A stretch of DNA of 47,020 nucleotides, taken from contig CAZYWP010000007.1 in the NCBI GenBank assembly GCA_964651495.1, positions 1-47,020 of the forward strand, in the 5' to 3' direction. The position numbers were made by a program, and so were the translations under genes. Below, in pieces: positions 24,964 through 30,704 of this stretch (its first letter is position 1; each line of letters begins with the position of its first letter). The notes under the pieces are model-generated. The model was not told the DNA's origin and searched no databases. It was given only the letters and a program-made list of their open reading frames with translations. The DNA is from CAZNVB01 sp964651495. Its GTDB lineage: Bacteria; Acidobacteriota; Aminicenantia; Aminicenantales; UBA8522.

Positions 24964-25697
24964 GAGTTTTCCCTTGCCGGATGGTCGCGGCGCAGCCAGA
25001 CTTTGATGGTCTGGAAGAGCCGCTCCTGGACGGCCGCGACCAGCCTCGCTTTAATCAGCTCGAGCAGGCTGAAGAAGGAAACGACCGCCTCCTCAAGCGT
25101 TTGCTGACGGTTGAAGTATTCCAGGAAATCGAGGACGGTTTCTTTCTCCAGGAGCGAGACGATCTCCTTCATTTTTTCTTCCAGTGAGTAGTTCTTGCCT
25201 CGAACCACCTGGAAGTGCTCGGCCTCCTTCCGTTTCATCAGGATGAAAAATGTCTCCGCCAGGTCGAACAGCGAGACCTCGACCAGGTCGAGCTCTCCTG
25301 CTTCCGGAAGGGGCGGTAGCGCTTCCCTGGTCCACAGGCTGAGCTGCTCCTCCTCCTTTTCCTTGAGGAGAGAGCAGGCGGCCCTGATTTTCTGATATTC
25401 CACCAGCTGATCCACGAGGAAACGGCGCGGGTCCTCCTCACCCCCCAGGGGCTCTTCGCGGGGTAGCAGCATCTGGGACTTGATGTGGATGAGCAGGGCG
25501 GCCAGGAGCAGAAACTCGGCTTCGCGGTCGATGTTGATCTGCTCCTTACGGTCGAGGTACTCCAGATACTCGCGGGTGATGACGGCGATCGGGATGTTGT
25601 GGATGTCGATTTTTTTTTTGCGGATCAGGAAGAGGAGAAGGTCGAGAGGCCCTTCAAAAACCTCCAGCCGGACCTGATAGCTCTCTGGTGTTTCCAT
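24960..25697 (-). CDS. scpA: Segregation and condensation protein A (kleisin)
   Basis: 245 residues. The N-terminal ScpA signature YQVRLEVFEGPLDLLLFLIRKKKIDIHNIP is split by the usual spacing and is clear, followed by ITREYLEYLD and AEFLLLAALLIHIKSQMLLPRE. The C-terminus (SLLELIKARLVAAVQERLFQTIKVWLR) is the winged helix that contacts the SMC head. It joins SMC and ScpB in the bacterial condensin. The start lies 24 nt after the trpS stop. Confidence 0.95.
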   Translation of the reverse strand: METPESYQVRLEVFEGPLDLLLFLIRKKKIDIHNIPIAVITREYLEYLDRKEQINIDREAEFLLLAALLIHIKSQMLLPREEPLGGEEDPRRFLVDQLVEYQKIRAACSLLKEKEEEQLSLWTREALPPLPEAGELDLVEVSLFDLAETFFILMKRKEAEHFQVVRGKNYSLEEKMKEIVSLLEKETVLDFLEYFNRQQTLEEAVVSFFSLLELIKARLVAAVQERLFQTIKVWLRRDHPARENS

Positions 25698-25721
25698 CCA
25701 ACCTAAAAAGTCCCTTTTCCT

Positions 25722-26714
25722 TTAGAATCCGACGGCCGCCCTGACGTCGTCCATGGTCCTTCGGGCCGCTTCCCGGGCCCGCCCGTTTCCATCTTCGAGG
25801 ATCTCCCGGACGCGGCCGGGATTTTTTTCCAGCTCTGCCTTTTTCTCCCAGTAGGGCTCGAGCAGGCGGATGAGGCTTTCGATCGCTGCCGCTTTACATT
25901 CGAGGCAACCGATTCCCGCCCTCCGGCATTCACGGGCCAGTTCGTCCCTGTGCCCCTTCTCGACGAAGGCGCGATGGAGGGTGAAGGCCGGGCATTCGTC
26001 GGGCTCGCCGGGGTCAGACCGGCGCTTGCGCCGCGTGTCCGTGACCATGGTGGATATCTTTTCCCGGATGACGGCCGGGGAATCCCTCAGATAAATGGCA
26101 TTGCCGAAGGACTTGCTCATCTTTCTTCCGTCCGTCCCGGCGAGCCAGGGCGTCTCGGTAAGGAGCATCTGGGGCTCGGGGAAGACCTCGCCAAAGAGCC
26201 GGTTGAAGCGCCGGGTGATCTCCCGGGCCAGCTCGAGATGAGCGGCCTGGTCCTCTCCCACCGGGACGATGTCGGCACGGTAGATCAGGATGTCCGCCGT
26301 TTGCAGCACCGGGTAGCCAAGATATCCATAAGTGTTGAGGTCCTTGTCGGCCAATTCTTTCTGCATGTCTTTGAATGTCGGAACCCGCTCGACCCAGGGG
26401 AGCGGGGTGACCATGGAAAGCAGCAGGTGGAGCTCCGCGTGTTCTTTCACCTCCGACTGGACGAAGAGGACACATTTTTGCGGGTCCAGGCCGATGCTCA
26501 GGAGGTCCACGGCCATTTCAAAGGTATACCCTTTGATGACCTTCGAGTTCTGATATTCCGAGCTCAGGGCGTGCCAGGTGACGATGGAATAAAAGCATTT
26601 GTACCTGTCCTGGAGCAGCAGCCAGTTGCGCATAGCCCCGACGAAGTTTCCGAGATGGGCCGTTCCGGTGGGCCGGATCCCGCTGAGGACGGTCTTTTTT
26701 TTCTTTTCGCTCAT
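25722..26714 (-). CDS. trpS: Tryptophanyl-tRNA synthetase
   Basis: 330 residues, a class Ic aminoacyl-tRNA synthetase. The HIGH-like motif is TAHLGN in SGIRPTGTAHLGNFVG and the KMSKS motif is intact in DGRKMSKSFGNAIYL. GYPVLQTADILIYRADIVPVGEDQAAHLEL, listed here as the binding strand region, is the family signature. The ATG is two nt after the TGA of the M50 gene, so the two are coupled. A CLEC pair near the C-terminus may be structural. Function: charging tRNA-Trp in the cytosol. Confidence 0.96.
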   Translation of the reverse strand: MSEKKKKTVLSGIRPTGTAHLGNFVGAMRNWLLLQDRYKCFYSIVTWHALSSEYQNSKVIKGYTFEMAVDLLSIGLDPQKCVLFVQSEVKEHAELHLLLSMVTPLPWVERVPTFKDMQKELADKDLNTYGYLGYPVLQTADILIYRADIVPVGEDQAAHLELAREITRRFNRLFGEVFPEPQMLLTETPWLAGTDGRKMSKSFGNAIYLRDSPAVIREKISTMVTDTRRKRRSDPGEPDECPAFTLHRAFVEKGHRDELARECRRAGIGCLECKAAAIESLIRLLEPYWEKKAELEKNPGRVREILEDGNGRAREAARRTMDDVRAAVGF

Positions 26715-26716
26715 GG

Positions 26717-27397
26717 TCAGGCAAAAATCAGGCTTATAATAAGAATTTCGATGGGCCGGATGATGATCCGCAGAAGACCCAGATAGATCAACGCCAGCAC
26801 GATGATGAAGCCATAGGGACGGATCCGGTCGTACGCCTGGGCGGCCTCTTCGGAGAGAAATCCCATCAACACTCCGCTGCCGTCAAGAGGGGGGATGGGA
26901 ATGAGGTTGAAGACCGCGAGATAAGTGTTGACCAGGACGCCGTAAAAGAGGATCAGGGCCAGGCCTTCCAGGGGATGGAAGCCAGGGGGCAATCCCCCCC
27001 GGCCGAGGAGAAAGCTCCTCAGGAAAATGGCCACTGCAGGGGTCAGGAGTTTAAGGAACAGGACCCCGATGAGAGCCAGCGCGGCCACCGTCAGGTTCGA
27101 GGCCGGCCCGGCGGCGGAAATCCAGAGGTTGTCCCGGCGCGGATTCCTGAGGTTGAACGGATTAACGGGAACAGGTTTGGCCCAGCCGAAGGGCGGCGCA
27201 CCCGCGATAACCAAGAGCAGCGGAAGAAGCACTGTTCCGATCGGGTCGATATGAGCGATCGGGTTGAGGGTGACCCGGCCCATACTCTGGGCCGTGAGAT
27301 CACCGAACTTGGCGGCCGCCCAGCCGTGCGCCGCTTCGTGGACGGTGATGGCGAAGAGCAGGACGAAGAGGCTGATGATGAGGGTGACGATATTCAT
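26717..27397 (-). CDS. Site-2-protease family (M50) membrane metalloprotease
   Basis: 226 residues with about five membrane segments, the short stand-alone type without PDZ or CBS domains. Zinc ligands are His20 and His24 with catalytic Glu21 in AITVHEAAHGWAAAKFGD, and the third ligand Asp lies in NLIPIPPLDGSGVL. These residues lie within the membrane. The family cleaves transmembrane segments of anti-sigma factors or signal-peptide remnants; the substrate here is unknown. It is the first gene after the non-coding element at 27461-27876 and opens the trpS-scpA-scpB-ggt run. Confidence 0.9.
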   Translation of the reverse strand: MNIVTLIISLFVLLFAITVHEAAHGWAAAKFGDLTAQSMGRVTLNPIAHIDPIGTVLLPLLLVIAGAPPFGWAKPVPVNPFNLRNPRRDNLWISAAGPASNLTVAALALIGVLFLKLLTPAVAIFLRSFLLGRGGLPPGFHPLEGLALILFYGVLVNTYLAVFNLIPIPPLDGSGVLMGFLSEEAAQAYDRIRPYGFIIVLALIYLGLLRIIIRPIEILIISLIFA

Positions 27398-27460
27398 TTC
27401 AAATCAGGGCTATTTATAGCATATCGGCGGGATGAAATAAAGCGGCCGGCGGCCTGGGTA

Positions 27461-27876
27461 AGCATCTTTTTTTCGTGATCTGACTCGATGACCAAGAGAG
27501 GGTGGCACGGCGAAGGGGCTCCCCGGCCGCCCGAAGCGTTTGAATACTTCCAGTGACGCTCTCAATATCTTTTTATCGATATTTACCTCCCCAACCCCTC
27601 CTATGGAAAATAGGAGGGCATAACGGTAAGCGCCTCTGGCAAGGTCGTAGGGGACCCCAAGGGGAAGAGGTGAGGGGGTTGGGTGAGGAAGTCCGTCGAA
27701 GCCTGAGCGGGCACGGTTTCTCGACTGAAAGGAGAGAAGAGCGAAGGCTGAGTTCGAAGCGAGTTTCCTCGCTGGGGAAACGAGCGGGCTGACGAATCCA
27801 ATACCCGAGCCTCGGCGGGGAAGAGCCGTGACAGGACCCTATTCCAGATCTATAACGTCAAGGAAAAAAAGATGCT
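27461..27876. repeat. Non-coding 416-bp block bounded by perfect 14-bp inverted repeats
   Basis: AGCATCTTTTTTTC at 27461-27474 and its exact reverse complement at 27863-27876 bound a block with no credible gene, between the M50 start (27397) and the glnA stop (27889). Inside are a 9-bp hairpin (27596-27604 with 27610-27618, loop GGAAA), a longer pairing of CCCAACCCC near 27590 with GGGGTTGGG near 27677, and GCGAG-TTTC-CTCGC further right. The layout fits a MITE-like element or a structured RNA. No transposase or known RNA family is recognised. This covers the only gene-free stretch over 300 nt in the window (27398-27888). Confidence 0.5.
27596..27618. repeat. Perfect 9-bp hairpin inside the 27.5-kb non-coding block
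   Basis: CCCTCCTAT-type arms: bases 27596-27604 pair with 27610-27618 around a GGAAA loop. The neighbouring CCCAACCCC and downstream GGGGTTGGG (to about 27684) resemble the dispersed intergenic repeat seen at bases 1-78. Confidence 0.6.
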
Positions 27877-27888
27877 ACCGCGGCCCGC

Positions 27889-29295
27889 CTAGAGGACAGG
27901 CAGGTAGGTTTTGACCTCGTAATCGCTGACCTGCTTGTCGAATTCGCCCGAGACGTTCACGCCATAGTCCTTGATCTCCGTGTGCTTGTTGGCGACGAAG
28001 GTGCGAAAGATGTGGTCGCTGAGCGTCTCCTGCATCAAGCGGCTCTTTTCCATCAGCTTGAGCGCTTCCTCGAGGTTGCGGGGCAGAGTCCGGATCTCAA
28101 ACTTCTTTTGCCGGGAGTTCGACATCCTGTAGATGTTCTCTTCGACCGAGTCGGGGAGAGGATAGCCTCCCCGGATGCCCTGCAGCCCCGCCACGAGCAT
28201 GGCCGAAAACGCCAGGTATAAATTGCAGGCGGGGTCGGGAGAGCGCAGCTCGATCCGGGTCGCCGCCTCCTTGCCCGGCTGATATTCAGGGACGCGGATG
28301 TAGGCGGACCGGTTTCTCTGTCCCCAGGCGATGTAAACGGGCGCTTCGTAGCCTTCGATCAGCCGCTTGTACGAATTGACCCACTGGCTGAGGACGGCCG
28401 AGATCTCCCGGGCATGGGTGATCAGGCCGGCCATGTAGTGACAGGCGATGTCGGAGAGATGATATGTGTTCTTGGGCGAGAAGAAGACGTTCTTTCCGCC
28501 TTTCCACAGCGACTGGTGGACATGCATCCCGCTGCCGTTCTGGCCGTTGAGCGGCTTGGGCATGAAGGTGGCGTAGAGGCCGTGCATCCGGCAGACCTTC
28601 TTGACCATGTAGCGGAAGAGCATGCCGATATCCGCCATATCGATGGCGCTCGAGTATTTCAGGTCGATCTCGTGCTGGCCGTGGGCGACTTCGTGATGAT
28701 CGTACTCGGACTCGATCCCCATTTGTTTAAGCAGGAGCTGGATTTCCTTGCGAATTCCCCCGTGCTTCCCGCTGAAGAAATATCCTCCCTTGTCGCTAAA
28801 GCTGGTGTCATTGTCGCTGGGGAAGATGAAAAACTCCAGTTCCGGCCCCACCTTAAAGTCGTCGAACCCGAATTCCTGCCTGGCCCGAGCCAGCGTTTTT
28901 TTGAGAATATAGCGGGTGTCCCCTTCGTAATGCTCCCCCTCGGGAGTGAGGATGTCGCCGAACATGATGGCTTCACGCCAGCGGATCTCCTCACGAAAAC
29001 CGACATACTCCCAAGGAAGAACGCGGAAGGTTCGGGCTTCGGGCTTGATGACCAGGTCGCTTTCCTCGATCCGGACAAATCCCTCGATTGATGAGCCGTC
29101 GAAGCCCTTTCCTTCGCGGAATGCTTTTTCCAGCTCTGCGCTGGGGAAGGAGAAATCCATCGGCCGGCCGAGGATGTCGGGAAAATGGACGCGGACGAAC
29201 TCGATCTTATTGACGGGGTTCATCACATAATCGAGGACTTCTTTCTCGGTCCTGAAGCCATACGTTTTGTCTGACCCTTTGGTAGGGTCGGCCAT
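27889..29295 (-). CDS. glnA: Glutamine synthetase, type I
   Basis: 468 residues. It condenses ammonia and glutamate with ATP as a cytosolic dodecamer. Visible motifs: GKGFDGSSIEGF in the N-terminal domain, SEYDHHEVAHGQHEIDL (metal and glutamate binding), NGSGMHVHQSL, and RNRSAYIRVPEYQPG with TRIELRSPDPACNLYL. The usual adenylylation region reads ENIYRMSNSRQ: a tyrosine is present, but the NLYDLPPEE context of adenylylated enzymes is not, so control is more likely by feedback or transcription. AAGGAGG precedes the ATG. A structured leader and a strong promoter lie upstream, divergent from an Lrp/AsnC gene that may regulate it. Confidence 0.95.
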   Translation of the reverse strand: MADPTKGSDKTYGFRTEKEVLDYVMNPVNKIEFVRVHFPDILGRPMDFSFPSAELEKAFREGKGFDGSSIEGFVRIEESDLVIKPEARTFRVLPWEYVGFREEIRWREAIMFGDILTPEGEHYEGDTRYILKKTLARARQEFGFDDFKVGPELEFFIFPSDNDTSFSDKGGYFFSGKHGGIRKEIQLLLKQMGIESEYDHHEVAHGQHEIDLKYSSAIDMADIGMLFRYMVKKVCRMHGLYATFMPKPLNGQNGSGMHVHQSLWKGGKNVFFSPKNTYHLSDIACHYMAGLITHAREISAVLSQWVNSYKRLIEGYEAPVYIAWGQRNRSAYIRVPEYQPGKEAATRIELRSPDPACNLYLAFSAMLVAGLQGIRGGYPLPDSVEENIYRMSNSRQKKFEIRTLPRNLEEALKLMEKSRLMQETLSDHIFRTFVANKHTEIKDYGVNVSGEFDKQVSDYEVKTYLPVL

Positions 29296-29321
29296 CTTGA
29301 CCTCCTTTCTTTTAATTTATT

Positions 29322-29387
29322 GCCAACTCCGGGCCGTTGGCTTGACGGAGAACAGACGATCCCCTAAGATGAGCGAAGGGCCCGGAG
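29322..29387 (-). promoter_or_regulatory. glnA 5' leader with two mutually exclusive stems
   Basis: On the minus strand a perfect 9-bp stem can form between CTCCGGGCC (29379-29387) and GGCCCGGAG (29327-29335). A second stem, GCCAAC (29336-29341) with GTTGGC (29322-29327), encloses the second arm of the first in its 8-nt loop and shares base 29327. The two cannot coexist. The second ends 15 nt from the AGGAGG ribosome site at 29301-29306. This is the layout of a switch or attenuator. The known glutamine riboswitch consensus is not seen. Confidence 0.5.
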
Positions 29388-29419
29388 AGCATATTATTCG
29401 CTTTTAACATTAGTCAGGG

Positions 29420-29448
29420 TATATATCAAAAAAAAGATTGAATGTCAA
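29420..29448 (-). promoter_or_regulatory. Candidate glnA promoter
   Basis: On the minus strand a perfect TTGACA (29443-29448) is followed after 17 nt by TATATA (29420-29425). The predicted start near 29413 gives a leader of about 118 nt that contains the paired stems. Its -35 box touches the -35 of the divergent Lrp promoter, so the two probably compete. Confidence 0.6.
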
Positions 29449-29465
29449 GTATATTGTGATAAAAT
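29438..29465 (+). promoter_or_regulatory. Candidate lrp/asnC promoter
   Basis: TTGAAT (29438-29443) and TAAAAT (29460-29465) are spaced by 16 nt. GTCCA (29467-29471) and TGGAC (29497-29501) form a small inverted repeat over the predicted start and leader, a possible autoregulatory site. Confidence 0.45.
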
Positions 29466-29516
29466 AGTCCAAATGAATTAAATTACCTATAGTTTATGGA
29501 CAATTAGGAGACCATG

Positions 29517-29960
29517 ATGATCGATGAACTGGAGAAAAAAATCATCCGGGCGATGAACCAGAACGCCCGCCGGAGCTTCCGTGAAATCGCCAAGAATGTC
29601 GGGACTTCGGCTACGGCCGTCATCAACAAGGTGAAGAAGCTGGAAAGCCAGGGGGTCATCCGGGGCTATATCCCACTCGTCAGCGCCGAGTATTTCGGGC
29701 TCGACCTGATGGCCATCATCGCTCTGCGGATCTCCAAGGGAAAATTGCTGGAAACACAGCAGCGAATCTCCCAGGATCCCCGTGTCGCAGCCGTCTATGA
29801 CATCACCGGCGAATGGGATTCCCTTGTCATCGGCCGGTTCAAAGGCCGCGACGACCTCAACGATTTCATCAAGAGCATCCTCTCCTTTCCGAATGTGGAC
29901 CGGACGGTGACTCATATCGTGCTGAACGTGATGAAGGAGGAGAGACGCGTCCTCGTCTGA
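29517..29960 (+). CDS. Lrp/AsnC-family transcriptional regulator
   Basis: 147 residues from the ATG at 29517, which is six nt from AGGAG; the ATG three bases earlier is only three nt away. The N-terminal winged helix reads MIDELEKKIIRAMNQNARRS with SFREIAKNVGTSATAVINKVKKLES, and the C-terminal RAM ligand domain includes MAIIALRISKGKLLETQQ and YDITGEWDSLVIGRFKGRDDLNDFIK. Such proteins bind amino acids and control amino acid metabolism as octamers. It is divergent from glnA, with overlapping promoters, which makes glnA a likely target. Confidence 0.93.
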   Translation: MIDELEKKIIRAMNQNARRSFREIAKNVGTSATAVINKVKKLESQGVIRGYIPLVSAEYFGLDLMAIIALRISKGKLLETQQRISQDPRVAAVYDITGEWDSLVIGRFKGRDDLNDFIKSILSFPNVDRTVTHIVLNVMKEERRVLV

Positions 29961-29968
29961 AAAGTTCC

Positions 29969-29997
29969 TTGACACTGAATCCTCGATGACCTAACGT
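29969..29997 (+). promoter_or_regulatory. Possible speD promoter
   Basis: TTGACA (29969-29974) is followed after 17 nt by TAACGT (29992-29997); a better-looking TATAAG at 29997-30002 is 22 nt away, too far for standard spacing. The gene could also be read through from the Lrp gene 61 nt upstream. Confidence 0.35.
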
Positions 29998-30021
29998 ATA
30001 AGCTGATTAAGGAGAGGAACA

Positions 30022-30453
30022 ATGGCCAAAGAAATCCACGAGACGATCGGCCATCATTATATCGTTGAAGCATCGGGATGCGATCCCAAAGTCATCGGCA
30101 GCATCGAGAAGGTGCAGCAAATTCTGGTCAAGGCCGCCGAAGTCGCCGGCGCTCAGGTCTGGTCCATTTCCTTCAGCCGGTTTCCGCCGAACGGCGTCAG
30201 CGGTGTGGTGGTCATTTCCGAATCCCATATCTCCACCCACACCTGGCCGGAATACGGGTATGTGGCCATCGACATCTATACCTGCGGCAAACACGTCGAC
30301 CCGGAAAAAGCGGTTGTCTTTGCCGTCGAAGCGTTCGGCTCCTCGACCTCCCATATTACGGAAATCACCCGCGGCATCGATGAGGGGGACTCGATCTATT
30401 ACCACAGCTTCGTCACGTGGGAGGAGCATTTCAAGAAGGGGAGCATTAAGTAA
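30022..30453 (+). CDS. speD: S-adenosylmethionine decarboxylase proenzyme (SpeD/SpeH type)
   Basis: 143 residues, the short class 1b form. The proenzyme cleaves between Glu67 and Ser68 in ISESHISTHTWPEYGY, converting Ser68 to the pyruvoyl cofactor; His69 and Cys88 (IDIYTCGKH) complete the active site. It makes decarboxylated AdoMet, the aminopropyl donor for spermidine. GGAG lies seven nt before the ATG. No speE or ornithine/arginine decarboxylase gene is in the window. Stand-alone SpeD homologues in some bacteria have been reported to decarboxylate arginine or ornithine instead, so the substrate is not certain. Confidence 0.9.
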   Translation: MAKEIHETIGHHYIVEASGCDPKVIGSIEKVQQILVKAAEVAGAQVWSISFSRFPPNGVSGVVVISESHISTHTWPEYGYVAIDIYTCGKHVDPEKAVVFAVEAFGSSTSHITEITRGIDEGDSIYYHSFVTWEEHFKKGSIK

Positions 30454-30543
30454 AACGATCCGTGACGCCCCTCCTCCCAGGCAGGATCGGGAGAATGAGG
30501 CGGCGGCGCCAACGGGTCGCCCGGCTGCCTGACTCATCAAATA

Positions 30544-30560
30544 TGTAAATTAAATTTACA
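30544..30560. promoter_or_regulatory. 17-bp palindrome, candidate upstream activator site
   Basis: TGTAAAT-TAA-ATTTACA is a perfect 7-bp inverted repeat. Its centre (30552) lies about 104 nt upstream of the start predicted for the sigma54-like promoter at 30630, the usual distance for an enhancer-binding protein. Confidence 0.5.
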
Positions 30561-30629
30561 GCCGCTTTGCCAGCCGTACATCGAATTCTCTCTTTCCCCG
30601 CGGCATTATCTGGAGGGGGGCAGGCCTTT

Positions 30630-30645
30630 TGGCACAAAATATGCT
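30630..30645 (+). promoter_or_regulatory. Candidate sigma54 (-24/-12) promoter of the M1 gene
   Basis: TGGCACAAAATATGCT keeps the invariant GG (30631-30632) and GC (30643-30644) with exactly ten bases between, and matches TGGCAC fully. Predicted start near 30656. Confidence 0.55.
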
Positions 30646-30704
30646 CTCTCTTGAATGGAATGGCGCCAGCGGCGAAGACGGTTGCTTTTTGTTATAATAG
30701 CCTG

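Noticed and set aside
27506..27522. TGGCAC as a sigma54 promoter
   Set aside because: The -12 GC is not at the required ten-base spacing from GG.
27553..27801. Short reading frames on both strands in the 27.5-kb block
   Set aside because: They run through repeat hairpins, have no family signal and no ribosome site; both look spurious.
27670..27845. Possible RNase P RNA
   Set aside because: GAGGAAGTCCG and GACAGGACCC resemble the P4 strands, but the other universally conserved blocks of RNase P RNA are absent, so I call it only an unassigned structured block.
29296..29413. Known glutamine riboswitch in the glnA leader
   Set aside because: The conserved core bases of that class are not visible; only the paired stems are supported.
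30693..30698. TATAAT as the main promoter of the M1 gene
   Set aside because: No acceptable -35 box lies 16-18 nt upstream, and the start would fall on the GTG itself; the sigma54-type element at 30630 is better supported.
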